64,000 nt of DNA from Chitinophaga sp. sic0106 (GCF_019219075.1 NZ_JAHUWJ010000016.1:1-64000); one strand, 5' to 3'. Positions 43,303 to 52,243 are shown, counted from the stretch's first letter. Notes: generated by a model from the letters alone, not told the origin. Translations and numbers: made by a program.

Positions 43303-44631
43303 CTAGCGTTTCATCATTCCTTTGAGTCCTTTACCACCAGCGCCGAATTTATTCATCATTTTCATCATTTGGCGCATTTGTTCGAACTGCTTCATGAACT
43401 GGTTGACATCCTGGATATTTTTTCCGCTACCGGCGCCGATACGCTTGCGGCGGCTACCGTCGATGATGTCCGGATTGCCTCTTTCCTCGGGGGTCATGGA
43501 ATTGATCATGGCCTCGATGCCTTTGAAAGCGTCGTCACTGATGTCGATATCCTTGATAGCCTTACCTACCCCAGGGATCATACCCATCAGGTCTTTCAGG
43601 TTACCCATTTTTTTGATTTGCTGGAGTTGTTCCCGGAAATCGTCGAAATCGAACTGATTCTGGCGGATCTTTTTCTCCAGTTTTTTAGCCTGCTCTTCGT
43701 CGAACTGGGCCTGTGCGCGTTCTACGAGGGTGGTGATATCACCCATGCCGAGGATACGCTGTGCCATACGTTCAGGGTAGAAAACATCGAGGGTATCGAG
43801 TTTTTCTCCCATGCTCACGAATTTGATTGGCTTTTCAACGGTGTATTTGATGGTTAGTGCCGCACCACCACGGGTATCACCGTCGAGTTTGGTCAGTACC
43901 ACCCCGCTGAAGTCGAGCCGTTCGTTAAAGGCTTTGGCTGTATTTACCGCATCCTGACCGGTCATGGAATCTACCACGAACAGGATTTCATGAGGTTTTA
44001 CAGCAGCTTTAACGTTGGCTACTTCGGTCATCATGGCTTCATCTACTGCCAGGCGGCCGGCAGTATCGATGATGATGACGTTATTACCATTTGATTTGGC
44101 GTGTTTAAGGGCGTTTTCAGCGATTTGAACTGCGTTTTTATTCTCAGGTTCGCTGTAAACTTCTACTCCGATCTGCTCACCGAGTACTTTCAGCTGATCG
44201 ATCGCCGCAGGGCGGTAGATATCGGCAGCTACCAGTAATGGTTTTTTGCTTTTCTTGGTTTTGAGATAATTCGCCAGTTTACCGGAGAAGGTAGTTTTAC
44301 CGGAACCCTGTAAACCTGCGATCAGAACGATAGTAGGATTATTTTTAATATCGAATTCAGCTTCGGTGCCGCCCATCAGTTCGGCCAGTTCGTCTTTCAC
44401 GATCTTTACCATCAGCTGGCCCGGGGAGATGGAGGTCAGTACCTTTTCACCCTGTGCTTTATCTTTTACTTTATCGGTAAATTCCTTGGCAATCTTGTAG
44501 TTCACATCCGCGTCCACCAGTGCACGGCGGATTTCCTTAACGGTGGTGGCCACGTTAATCTCGGAGATACGTCCCTCGCCTTTAAGTTGTTTAAACGCGG
44601 AGTCGAGCCGCTCTGATAGTGATTCAAACAT
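43303..44631 (-). CDS. ffh: Signal recognition particle protein Ffh
   Basis: The 442-residue GTPase of SRP, which binds signal peptides and 4.5S RNA and targets ribosomes to the membrane. NG domain: helical bundle, P-loop GLQGSGKTTFSGKLA, DTAGRLA and TKLDGDTRGGAAL. The M domain (from about 295) is methionine-rich at the C-terminus (MRQMMKMMNKFGAGGKGLKG). ATG 44631 (MFESLSERLDSAFKQLKG) is the canonical start; an upstream extension to 44745 is not conserved. A -7 element (44654-44661) is close upstream. Confidence 0.97.
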   Translation of the reverse strand: MFESLSERLDSAFKQLKGEGRISEINVATTVKEIRRALVDADVNYKIAKEFTDKVKDKAQGEKVLTSISPGQLMVKIVKDELAELMGGTEAEFDIKNNPTIVLIAGLQGSGKTTFSGKLANYLKTKKSKKPLLVAADIYRPAAIDQLKVLGEQIGVEVYSEPENKNAVQIAENALKHAKSNGNNVIIIDTAGRLAVDEAMMTEVANVKAAVKPHEILFVVDSMTGQDAVNTAKAFNERLDFSGVVLTKLDGDTRGGAALTIKYTVEKPIKFVSMGEKLDTLDVFYPERMAQRILGMGDITTLVERAQAQFDEEQAKKLEKKIRQNQFDFDDFREQLQQIKKMGNLKDLMGMIPGVGKAIKDIDISDDAFKGIEAMINSMTPEERGNPDIIDGSRRKRIGAGSGKNIQDVNQFMKQFEQMRQMMKMMNKFGAGGKGLKGMMKR

Positions 44632-44653
44632 TGTCGGTATTTTAAACGGATGG

Positions 44654-44661
44654 CAAATGTA
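44654..44661 (-). promoter_or_regulatory. Possible -7 element of ffh
   Basis: Minus strand TACATTTG fits TAnnTTTG, 22 bases before the ffh start. A TTG box at the right spacing is not seen. Confidence 0.5.
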
Positions 44662-44776
44662 GTTTTTTTCCGCGAGTTTTTTCCAGCAAAGCGGGCTAAG
44701 GGTTCCAAGCCCGCAAGAGATTATGTTTTGTCTCTTTGCTTGCAAAGCAGCTAAGACTTGTGGTATGCCCGTGGCA

Positions 44777-44788
44777 TTTACATCTCCC
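44777..44788 (-). repeat. Dispersed repeat GGGAGATGTAAA, minus-strand copy
   Basis: A 12-base match on the minus strand, directly after the U tract of the rpoD terminator, followed by TGCCACGGGCA. Confidence 0.65.
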
Positions 44789-44793
44789 TGAAC

Positions 44794-44824
44794 AAAAAAA
44801 GAAGCCTGCCGAATGGGCAGGCTT
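44794..44824 (-). terminator. Terminator of rpoD
   Basis: Minus strand 9-bp stem (44824-44816 with 44810-44802) with a 5-base loop, followed by CTTTTTTT. It lies about 24 bases after the rpoD stop. Confidence 0.9.
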
Positions 44825-44847
44825 TCCGGAAAATATGTAGTTGAAAA

Positions 44848-45717
44848 TCAGCTTCCGAGGTAGTTGCGTAGCAACTTGCTGCGGGAGGTAGTTCTCAGTT
44901 TAGTAATTGCTTTATCCTTAATCTGGCGTACGCGCTCACGGGTAAGACCGAATTTCTCTCCGATATCTTCGAGGGACATTGGATGTTCAACGGCGATACC
45001 GAAGTACAGCATGATTACATCTTTTTGCCGGTCTGTAAGGGTGGAAAGGGAACGTTCGATTTCGCGGCGGAGGGAATCGTGGTGATCCAGCTCTTCATCG
45101 GCGCTAACGGCGTTCGGATTTTCGAGTACATCCAGCAGGGAGTTATCTTCCCCGTCGATAAAAGGTGCATCCATTGACACGTGGCGGGCGGCAACTCCCA
45201 GTGTGGCTTCTACTTCATCTGTATTGATTTCGAGGATGGTGGCCAGCTCATCGGGAGATGGTTCACGCTCGAACTCTTGTTCCAGCTGAGAATAAGCTTT
45301 ACTGATTTTGTTGCTGAGGCCTACTTTGTTAAGCGGCAGGCGCACGATTCTGGATTGTTCAGCCAAAGCCTGGAGGATGGATTGACGAATCCACCATACA
45401 GCGTAGGAGATGAATTTAAAACCGCGCGTTTCATCAAAACGTTGAGCAGCTTTAATTAACCCCAGGTTGCCCTCGTTGATAAGATCGCTGAGTGACAAGC
45501 CCTGATTCTGATACTGTTTGGCAACGGAAACCACGAAACGCAGGTTGGCTTTGGTAAGCTTCTCCAACGCTCTCTGATCGCCCTGCTTGATGCGGATGGC
45601 GAGATTTACCTCTTCCTCCGGCGTAATTAAATCCACTTTCCCAATCTCCTGCAGATACTTTTCCAGGGATTGTGACTCCCTGTTGGTAATGGATTTAGTG
45701 ATTTTGAGTTGGCGCAT
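44848..45717 (-). CDS. rpoD: Primary sigma factor RpoD (Bacteroidota type)
   Basis: A 289-residue sigma-70 factor that directs RNA polymerase to TTTG/TAnnTTTG promoters. It has a short region 1.2 (ESQSLEKYLQEIGKVDLITP) and region 2 (ANLRFVVSVAKQYQNQGLSL, SYAVWWIRQSILQALAEQSR). Region 3 and region 4 follow, the latter with an HTH (EDIGEKFGLTRERVRQIKDK). The lack of the long N-terminal region 1.1 is normal in this phylum. The ATG at 45717 (MRQLKITKSITN) matches homologues; an in-frame ATG two codons earlier is possible. Its own promoter is a perfect consensus match. Confidence 0.95.
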   Translation of the reverse strand: MRQLKITKSITNRESQSLEKYLQEIGKVDLITPEEEVNLAIRIKQGDQRALEKLTKANLRFVVSVAKQYQNQGLSLSDLINEGNLGLIKAAQRFDETRGFKFISYAVWWIRQSILQALAEQSRIVRLPLNKVGLSNKISKAYSQLEQEFEREPSPDELATILEINTDEVEATLGVAARHVSMDAPFIDGEDNSLLDVLENPNAVSADEELDHHDSLRREIERSLSTLTDRQKDVIMLYFGIAVEHPMSLEDIGEKFGLTRERVRQIKDKAITKLRTTSRSKLLRNYLGS

Positions 45718-45776
45718 TGACATAGAGTCGGAACAGTTACAGGTTAATAAAAAGTTAAGATTTGATGAATGCCTGA

Positions 45777-45807
45777 CAAAAATAAGTTTTTTTAGATAGC
45801 GCCCAAA
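45777..45807 (-). promoter_or_regulatory. Promoter of rpoD
   Basis: Minus strand TTTG (45807-45804), 19-base spacer, TATTTTTG (45784-45777), 60 bases before the start codon. An exact consensus suggests autoregulation by the sigma factor it encodes. Confidence 0.87.
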
Positions 45808-46013
45808 AAAATTCTGTCAATTTTAAATCATTTCCAAACAAAATCGATTGACGTTTAAGTGCTTGCAAAATCAGATTTTTTTTCGCATAGGCATGATATG
45901 GCTAGTTTACATCCATATGTCAAAATTTAACATTATTATATTTAATAATAAGTAGAAATTATTTAAAGTGAAGAAAGTTTTCTGCCAATAGTTAAAAAAA
46001 AACCGTAAATTAT
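45808..46013. other. AT-rich spacer between divergent promoters
   Basis: Part of the 364-base gap between rpoD and the START-like gene (45718-46081). Very AT-rich, with poly-A/T tracts; no coding frame, repeat or further promoter was recognised. Confidence 0.5.
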
Positions 46014-46043
46014 TTTGACAGAATAAATAATTTTCTATCATTG
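46014..46043 (+). promoter_or_regulatory. Promoter of START-like gene
   Basis: TTTG (46014-46017), 18-base spacer, TATCATTG (46036-46043), one mismatch at -7, 38 bases before the start codon. Confidence 0.65.
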
Positions 46044-46081
46044 CAAACTGATGATATTGATTTACCAATTATATTGAAGAG

Positions 46082-46462
46082 ATGTCTAAGAAAGTGCTAT
46101 ATGAGCTGGAATTCCCGGTAAGATGCTCACCCGGTATATTATACGAATTTCTTTCTACGCCGGCCGGCTTACAGGAATGGTTCGCTGATAAAGTTGATTT
46201 CCGAGATAATGTATTCTCTTTTTCCTGGAATGGCACCGAAGAAGAAGCGGAAGTGCTCGAACAGGAAGAGGACGAGTTTATCCGATTGCATTGGACACAT
46301 GCCCCTAAAGATGAATACTTCGAATTCAGGATACAGATCTCAGAAGTTACCAACGAAACTATTCTTGTCGTAAAAGATTTCGCTGAAAAGAAAGAAATTA
46401 AAGATCAGAGTCAGCTGTGGGAATACCAGGTAAAGGATTTATTCCACAGAATCGGAAACTAA
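46082..46462 (+). CDS. START-like domain protein
   Basis: A 126-residue protein of the START/SRPBCC fold as found in Bacteroidota. Visible features are LEFPVRCSPGILYEFLSTPA, GLQEWFADKVDFRDNVFSFS and FRIQISEVTNETILVVKDFA, ending with an amphipathic helix (LWEYQVKDLFHRIGN). The fold binds hydrophobic ligands; the ligand here is unknown. It is divergent from rpoD, a gene order that looks conserved. Its last 4 bases overlap the end of the convergent downstream gene. Confidence 0.87.
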   Translation: MSKKVLYELEFPVRCSPGILYEFLSTPAGLQEWFADKVDFRDNVFSFSWNGTEEEAEVLEQEEDEFIRLHWTHAPKDEYFEFRIQISEVTNETILVVKDFAEKKEIKDQSQLWEYQVKDLFHRIGN

Positions 46463-47073
46463 CCCGCTTTGCTGTTAAGTAATTCAAGGAGGGTCGCATA
46501 AGCCGCCACCACTTCGTTTTTTACTTCACCCCATTGCGACAGCGTAAACGGCTTCGCTATTTTAAGGAAATCATAACGATCCGTAACTACACTCCAGTCC
46601 GCTAAACTGATACTTCCTATGGGCCTGTAATTGCCTCCTTCAAAATCATGTTCCCAGGGATCATCCCCCAGGTAAACCTGAAAACCATTTCCGGCCAGTA
46701 ATTCATGGCTGCGGATCAGCGCATCCCTGAACTGAGCTTTTACACTCCCTCCCAGGTGAAGGGTACAGATAAAGTAATGCCCCCACCAGAACATAGTGCG
46801 AAATGCAAATGCCTCCTTACCGCTGAAATAACGGGGGAAATCCAGCATTACCCATGGTAAATGACGGTACTGCTCTCCTCTTGATATCTTTGCCGAAGGC
46901 TTCTGCCACTCCTCCCGGAAAGGAAAATGCCGGTGACTATCCGCCGCCGCCAGTCCACGATGCACCTCCCCCATGAGTCCCACCACCTTCTCCATTACCC
47001 GGTTTTTTAATAATATTATATCCGGACTGCCGGCAATCGCTGCTTCGGCTGCTGTTAATTCAAAAATTTCCAT
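46459..47073 (-). CDS. Conserved hypothetical protein
   Basis: A 204-residue protein I do not recognise. It is soluble, rich in W, F and H (MFWWGHYFICTLHLGG, GDDPWEHDFEGGNYRPIGSI), with helical ends and a beta-like middle. No signal peptide, membrane helix or known catalytic motif is apparent. It lies between a START-like gene (convergent, 4-base overlap) and the LptF/G-type permease gene (divergent). Confidence 0.75.
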   Translation of the reverse strand: MEIFELTAAEAAIAGSPDIILLKNRVMEKVVGLMGEVHRGLAAADSHRHFPFREEWQKPSAKISRGEQYRHLPWVMLDFPRYFSGKEAFAFRTMFWWGHYFICTLHLGGSVKAQFRDALIRSHELLAGNGFQVYLGDDPWEHDFEGGNYRPIGSISLADWSVVTDRYDFLKIAKPFTLSQWGEVKNEVVAAYATLLELLNSKAG

Positions 47074-47154
47074 ATAATTTAACGGTAATTTCAGCGACAG
47101 TTGGTGCCGCTTTGTGAATTCGTACTAACTTTACGGTTTAATATAGCATTATCA

Positions 47155-48594
47155 GTGAAAAAACTCGACAAACTCATTATAAAAACATTTCTGGGTCCAT
47201 TCATTGCCACTTTTTTCGTGACCTTGTTTGTGCTGATCATGCAATTTCTCTGGAAGTACATCGACGACCTGGTAGGTAAAGGCCTGGATACCACTGTTAT
47301 CATTCAGCTCATCGCCTATACCAGTGCCACGCTGGTGACGCTTGCCCTTCCACTGGCTGTACTGCTGTCCTCCATCATGACCTTCGGAAACCTGGGCGAA
47401 AGCTTTGAGCTGGTAGCCATTAAATCTTCCGGTATATCCCTTTTGCGCTTTATGCGCCCCCTCCTCTTTATTGCCATTATCATATCAGCACTTGCCTTTC
47501 TGTTCGCCAACTACGTTATTCCTGTGGCCAACTTACAGGCAAAATCCCTGCTCTGGGACATCACCAATGCCAAACCCGCCTTCAATATCAAAGCAGGCGT
47601 TTTCTATAAAGATATTCCCGGCTATACCATCAAGGTAGCCCAGAAAGATAAAGACAACCAGACCATCCACCAGGTAATGATCTTTGATCATGCTTCCGGG
47701 GGCGGCGGCGATAAGGTGATCCTGGCCGAAAGAGGCCAGATGGTGCTCACCGCCAACAAGCGCTATCTGTACTTCATCCTCGAAAACGGATGGAGATATG
47801 AAGAAAGAGGCAACCGCGGTTTCAGCGTTCCGCAGGATATGATCCGCCTCGGCTTCAAAAAGTACAGCAAAGCTTTTGACCTCAGCGCCTTTGCCTTCAA
47901 CCGCCTCAATATGGACCTGTTTGCCTCTAACCAGCAAATGCTCAATATCCGGCAGCTCGACTTTGCCATCGACTCCCTGAAGAAAGTAGAATCCGGATAT
48001 GGCAAAACCGTTCATGCCTACGTGAGCAGCCGCTATACTTTTTCCAAGTGGAAAGACAGCGCGTGGCTGGCCCAGGCGCCACCACTGAAAGTTAAAAATT
48101 TCGAGGATCTGATCCCTGACAACCAGCGCAGGAACATCCTTGAAAGAGCGGAGCAAACAGGCCGTGAAGCCCTTTCATCTCTCGAAACACCTGCAAAAGA
48201 TTATGAAAGCAAACATGGTGCTGTATTAATGCACAAAGTAGAGTGGCAGCGTAAATTTACCCTGGCAGCGGCATGTATCGTAATGTTCCTCATTGGCGCC
48301 CCACTGGGCTCTATTATCCGCAAGGGTGGCCTCGGTACACCACTGGTGTTTGCCGTTATATTCTTTGTGATTTTTAATATATTTTTCATGGTTGGAGAGA
48401 AGATGGCCAGAAGCGGGGTAATGGAAACCTGGTCGGGTATGTGGCTCTCAAACATGGTACTGTTGCCTATCGCGGCTTTTTTGATCTATAAAGCCATGAA
48501 TGATTCTCAGCTTTTCAATAAAGAATTCTATTTTCGTATATATCAAAAAATAAAGAAGTTCTTACAAAGATTTAAGAAGCAACCTACAACTTAA
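47155..48594 (+). CDS. LptF/LptG family permease
   Basis: A 479-residue inner-membrane subunit of the lipopolysaccharide exporter, which with LptB extracts LPS for transport to the outer membrane. Plan: membrane helices near the N-terminus (about 10-35, 45-75, 95-120), a large periplasmic beta-jellyroll (about 125-370) and helices at the C-terminus (about 380-460). The start is read as GTG 47155 (VKKLDKLIIKTFLGPFIATF), because family members begin MKKLDKLI at this point. The frame remains open to a TTG at 47101. First gene of an envelope operon with PAP2 and GT39 genes. Confidence 0.9.
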   Translation: MKKLDKLIIKTFLGPFIATFFVTLFVLIMQFLWKYIDDLVGKGLDTTVIIQLIAYTSATLVTLALPLAVLLSSIMTFGNLGESFELVAIKSSGISLLRFMRPLLFIAIIISALAFLFANYVIPVANLQAKSLLWDITNAKPAFNIKAGVFYKDIPGYTIKVAQKDKDNQTIHQVMIFDHASGGGGDKVILAERGQMVLTANKRYLYFILENGWRYEERGNRGFSVPQDMIRLGFKKYSKAFDLSAFAFNRLNMDLFASNQQMLNIRQLDFAIDSLKKVESGYGKTVHAYVSSRYTFSKWKDSAWLAQAPPLKVKNFEDLIPDNQRRNILERAEQTGREALSSLETPAKDYESKHGAVLMHKVEWQRKFTLAAACIVMFLIGAPLGSIIRKGGLGTPLVFAVIFFVIFNIFFMVGEKMARSGVMETWSGMWLSNMVLLPIAAFLIYKAMNDSQLFNKEFYFRIYQKIKKFLQRFKKQPTT

Positions 48595-48605
48595 AACCTA
48601 CAAAC

Positions 48606-49280
48606 GTGAAAACGCTGTTTACACTGTTCAGAAAGAATGCCTACTTCTTTCTGCCGTTCTTCCTATGGCTGGTCCTGGGAGGAATTACGTTAATCAGCTT
48701 CAGCCAACGGGAGATCTTTCTTGGAATTAACGGAGTTCATTCCGAATGGGCTGATTTGCTGATTTCTATTTTAACCTACCTGGGAGATGGCATCATGTTC
48801 AGTCTGTTATTGCTGCTGATGCTGCTCATGCAACGATTCAGGCTGTTCTTTATGGGCCTGGTATCATTTCTGGTGGCAGTGCTGATTGTGCAGGTAGCCA
48901 AACATTATTTCAATGCGCCCCGCCCCGTCAGCTATTTTGGTGATGAGGCCTGTGTATTGGTTCACACGGTGAAATGGGTAACTGTGCATGGCAGCAATAG
49001 TTTTCCATCCGGGCATTCCGCCGGCGCCTTTTGCATGTTTTGTTTCCTGTCCCTCATTTCGCCTGAAAAGCGCTGGGGATTTGGATTTGCAGTACTTGCG
49101 TTTATTGCGGGCTACACAAGAATCTACCTCGCACAGCACTTTTTTGCGGATGTTTACGTTGGTAGTATAGTTGGCACCCTCAGCGCTGTTGCGGTGTTCG
49201 CGATTTTCAAATTCCGTAACACCACGTCAGCACCGGAACTTTGTCCGGAGGCTGTGCTAAACGCCAATGCACCAGCATAG
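48606..49280 (+). CDS. PAP2 superfamily membrane phosphatase
   Basis: A 224-residue membrane phosphatase with the three PAP2 motifs: KHYFNAPRP, SNSFPSGHSA and RIYLAQHFFADVYVG, the last with the catalytic histidine. About six membrane helices. Such enzymes remove phosphates from lipid A or undecaprenyl pyrophosphate. The neighbours (LptF/G permease 11 bases upstream, GT39 19 bases downstream) favour lipid A modification; this is inference. Confidence 0.92.
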   Translation: MKTLFTLFRKNAYFFLPFFLWLVLGGITLISFSQREIFLGINGVHSEWADLLISILTYLGDGIMFSLLLLLMLLMQRFRLFFMGLVSFLVAVLIVQVAKHYFNAPRPVSYFGDEACVLVHTVKWVTVHGSNSFPSGHSAGAFCMFCFLSLISPEKRWGFGFAVLAFIAGYTRIYLAQHFFADVYVGSIVGTLSAVAVFAIFKFRNTTSAPELCPEAVLNANAPA

Positions 49281-49299
49281 AAAAACATAGACTACTATA

Positions 49300-50928
49300 A
49301 TGAGATACCTGTTGATTGCCCTGTTTGCGGCGCTGCTCTTTATTCCGTTTCTAGGGGAGGCTCATCTCTTCGACTGGGACGAGATAAATTTTGCCGAAGC
49401 TGCGAGGGAGATGATTGTAACGCACAATTTCAGCCAAGTTCAGATTGATTTCCGCCCGTTCTGGGAAAAGCCGCCTTTATTCATTTGGATGCAGGCCGGC
49501 AGTATGATGCTTTTTGGTGTCAACGATTTCGCTGCCAGATTTCCCAATGCCATCATTGGTATTGTGACCCTGCTGTCGATCTACGCCATCGGCAAAAAGC
49601 ATGGCGACCCTAAACTGGGCACGTGGTGGGCACTGGTATACGCCGGCTCCTGGCTACCACACTTCTATTTTAAATCGGGTATTATCGACCCTACTTTCAA
49701 CCTCTTCATTTTCCTGGCTATCTACTTTGCCTACCGGATCGCCTATACGCAGAAAACCTTTGCCACTGCGGCACTCAGCGGATTATTCCTGGGGCTGGCC
49801 GTATTAACCAAAGGGCCGGTAGCCATCCTGGTGGCCATCCTGGTGCTGATTGTATACTGGATCGCCAATAAAGGGCGTATAGCCATTAAGTTTAGTCACA
49901 TAGGGATCATCGCGCTGCTCGCCTGCTTTACCACCCTGTTATGGTTTGGATATGAAATCCTCACGCATGGCTGGTGGTTTGTAAATGAGTTTGTGAGATA
50001 CCAGATCCGGCTGCTCACCACCGAAGATGCCGGCCATGGCGGTCCGTTCTTCTATCACTGGATTGTGCTGCTGGTGGGCTGTTTTCCGGCGAGTATATTC
50101 CTGTTCAACTACCTGCAACGCAATCGTAAAAAATCCATCTACACCCCTACCTCTGTTTCCTTTGAGCTGAAGGACTTCACCAAATGGATGTGGGTGCTGT
50201 TTTGGGTGGTATTAATTCTCTTTTCGGTTGTAAAAACCAAAATAGTACACTACTCCTCACTTTGCTACTTCCCGCTGACATTCCTGGCGGCAGTACAGGT
50301 ATACCGGCTTGCGGAAGGCAAAAGCGCCTTGCGCTGGTGGAACCTTACGCTGCTGCTGTTTATAGGGGTGGTACTCGGCATCGCCATTGGCGTATTGCCG
50401 CTGGTAGGCGTATACAAGGATCAGCTGATCCCGTATATCCATGACCGGTTTGCTGTAGCTAACCTGCAGGCAAACGTGCCATGGTCTGTAACCGAAGCCG
50501 GTTACGGGCTGGGATATGCCTTGCTGGTTATTATCAGTGGTATTTTGCTGGCGAAGAAGAAAATGCAGCAGGGGTTAATCATGCTGTTTGTGAGTACTAT
50601 TCTCGCTATACAGGTGACGGTTGTACATTTTGTACCGAAGGTAGAGGCCTATTCACAACGTGCGGCCATTGAGTTTTTTGAATCATTCCAGGGCAAGGAT
50701 GTGTATGTAAAAGCCCTGAGTTATCATAGTTATGCACAGCATTATTATTCCCGTGAAATGCCGCATAGCAATAAGAATTATTACGATACCGAGTGGTTAC
50801 TGAACGGGCAGATTGACAAGCCGGCTTACTTCATCTGCCGGATTACAGATTCGGAGCCTTACAGGCAGCATCCTAACCTGGAGCTGATTGGGGAAAAGAA
50901 TGGATTTGTATTTTTCAAACGTAAATAA
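49300..50928 (+). CDS. GT39/ArnT-like membrane glycosyltransferase
   Basis: A 542-residue integral membrane protein of the PMT/ArnT (GT-C) type, which moves a sugar from a polyprenyl-phosphate donor, often onto lipid A. First-loop motif FDWDEINFAEAAREMI contains the catalytic acidic pair. FRPFWEKPPLFIWMQAGSMM and RFPNAIIGI follow, then about ten membrane helices and a soluble C-terminal domain (from about 450). It is third in the operon with LptF/G and PAP2 genes, so dephosphorylation and glycosylation of lipid A could be coupled. Confidence 0.9.
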   Translation: MRYLLIALFAALLFIPFLGEAHLFDWDEINFAEAAREMIVTHNFSQVQIDFRPFWEKPPLFIWMQAGSMMLFGVNDFAARFPNAIIGIVTLLSIYAIGKKHGDPKLGTWWALVYAGSWLPHFYFKSGIIDPTFNLFIFLAIYFAYRIAYTQKTFATAALSGLFLGLAVLTKGPVAILVAILVLIVYWIANKGRIAIKFSHIGIIALLACFTTLLWFGYEILTHGWWFVNEFVRYQIRLLTTEDAGHGGPFFYHWIVLLVGCFPASIFLFNYLQRNRKKSIYTPTSVSFELKDFTKWMWVLFWVVLILFSVVKTKIVHYSSLCYFPLTFLAAVQVYRLAEGKSALRWWNLTLLLFIGVVLGIAIGVLPLVGVYKDQLIPYIHDRFAVANLQANVPWSVTEAGYGLGYALLVIISGILLAKKKMQQGLIMLFVSTILAIQVTVVHFVPKVEAYSQRAAIEFFESFQGKDVYVKALSYHSYAQHYYSREMPHSNKNYYDTEWLLNGQIDKPAYFICRITDSEPYRQHPNLELIGEKNGFVFFKRK

Positions 50929-50964
50929 CTAACAGATTTCTTGCTACCAACAGCAATCAAAAAA

Positions 50965-51007
50965 TCCGTTACAAAGCGACCGCCGATGGCGGTCGCTTTG
51001 TAACGGA
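50965..51007. terminator. 20-bp perfect hairpin between convergent genes
   Basis: Arms 50965-50984 and 50988-51007 are exact complements with a GAT loop. It lies between the GT39 gene and the sod gene, overlapping neither. A short A run on the left gives U for the minus strand. Probably a bidirectional terminator. Confidence 0.82.
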
Positions 51008-51011
51008 CAAA

Positions 51012-51743
51012 TCAGGCAATCGCCGCCTTATATCTCTTCTCCACTTCATTCCAGTTAATTACATTCCAGAATGCGCTGATATAGTCAGGACGTTTGTTCT
51101 GATACTTCAGGTAGTACGCGTGTTCCCACACATCCAGCGCGAGGATAGGTGCGCCCTGCTCTTTCACCAGATTAGTCATGAGTGGATTGTCCTGGTTAGG
51201 AGTGTTGATTACCGACAATTTCTTACCGGGTGTAACAATCAGCCATGCCCAACCTGAACCGAATACGGTTTTAGCGGCATCATTGAACTTTTGCTGGAAG
51301 GCTTCCCATGATCCAAAATCTTTGGTGATAGCAGCTTTGAGCTTATCAGAAGGATTTGTTTTTGCAGGCGAAAGCAGTGTCCAGAACAAGCTGTGGTTAT
51401 AGTGACCACCGGCATTATTTCGTATAGCCTTATCCGTTGCAGTTACTTTCTTCAGGATTTGTTCCAGCGTAAGAGAGGCGTATGGTGTACCGGCAATAGC
51501 ATCATTGAGATTTTTCACATAAGCGCCGTGGTGCTTATCATGATGGATTTCCATGGTCAGTTTGTCGATATTAGGTTCCAGTGCGTCGAAGCCGTAAGGC
51601 AGTGGCGGGAGGGTGAAGGGAGCCTTTGGATCGTCAAAATTGGTTTTCACGGTAGCTGACGTGCTAGCCAGACCGGAAAGCGGGCCGCTTAGCACTGCGG
51701 CGCCGGCGAGGCCGGTAAGCTTGATAAATTCTCTTTTGTTCAT
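51012..51743 (-). CDS. sod: Exported Fe/Mn superoxide dismutase
   Basis: Converts superoxide to peroxide and oxygen. The 243-residue protein carries an N-terminal export signal (residues 1-30, MNKREFIKLTGLAGAAVLSG), a Tat-like KR motif with a hydrophobic stretch. The mature enzyme has LPYGFDALEPNIDKLTMEIH, HHDKHHGAYVKNLNDA, NNAGGHYNHSLFW, FGSGWAWLIV and the metal motif DVWEHAYYLKYQNKRPDYI. Fe or Mn use cannot be decided by eye. The ATG at 51743 is preferred because it starts the signal; an upstream ATG at 51782 adds 13 unrelated residues. tatA is encoded at 40568. Confidence 0.93.
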   Translation of the reverse strand: MNKREFIKLTGLAGAAVLSGPLSGLASTSATVKTNFDDPKAPFTLPPLPYGFDALEPNIDKLTMEIHHDKHHGAYVKNLNDAIAGTPYASLTLEQILKKVTATDKAIRNNAGGHYNHSLFWTLLSPAKTNPSDKLKAAITKDFGSWEAFQQKFNDAAKTVFGSGWAWLIVTPGKKLSVINTPNQDNPLMTNLVKEQGAPILALDVWEHAYYLKYQNKRPDYISAFWNVINWNEVEKRYKAAIA

Positions 51744-52243
51744 ATAAAAAGATTGAATTTGTTTTAACTGATGGGCATACAAATCTAATTGTTAGCTGGT
51801 AAAAAATTTATCAAATTTTGCACCAGCTTGTTACATTTTCATTTTACCTGAAATATTTCCATCCATCTATTTTATTGAGAACCAGCGCCCCAGGTGATTT
51901 TACCCGTATAAAGCGTGAAAAATACGGGTTGACTTTATGGATAATTCTGGAAATAATACTATTTTACCATTACCTTCATGTGAAGATGAGTTGATTTTAA
52001 TCTTTTTTCAGCTAATGAAACTGTTTATCCCGGGCGCTGCTAACTGCGGAGATAGAATTGCAACCCTTGCTACTATGACCAACACAAATCGTAAAGCGCA
52101 GACCCTGTGCTGGCGGGTCGCGTTGTTAGTATGACCAATATCAGTGGAAAACTGTCATTATAAACTATTCCGGTTTTGTTCGAGCAGCATGACCAATCCG
52201 GGTTAAATAAGGTTATTATTTTTTTATAAAGCATCCCAGTTAC
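51744..52243. other. Divergent intergenic region sod / signalling operon
   Basis: A 500-base gap. It holds an imperfect 35-bp palindrome at 51794-51828 (AGCTGGT and AAAATTT with their complements) and an 8-bp hairpin ACCCGTAT/ATACGGGT at 51902-51929. Three ATGACCAA repeats lie at 52074, 52131 and 52189. No promoter fits the consensus well. A 65-codon frame from 51937 lacks any recognisable character and is not called as a gene. Confidence 0.55.
52074..52196 (+). repeat. Three ATGACCAA repeats in operon leader
   Basis: ATGACCAA occurs at 52074-52081, 52131-52138 and 52189-52196, spaced 57 and 58 bases. Each ATG opens a tiny frame beginning Met-Thr-Asn (19, 10 and 5 codons), the first ending at a TGA that overlaps the second ATG. 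They could be regulator binding sites or leader peptides; both readings are inference. Confidence 0.5.

Noticed and set aside
51937..52134. 65-codon frame in the leader of the signalling operon
   Set aside because: No signal, domain or promoter support; kept only as part of the leader description.
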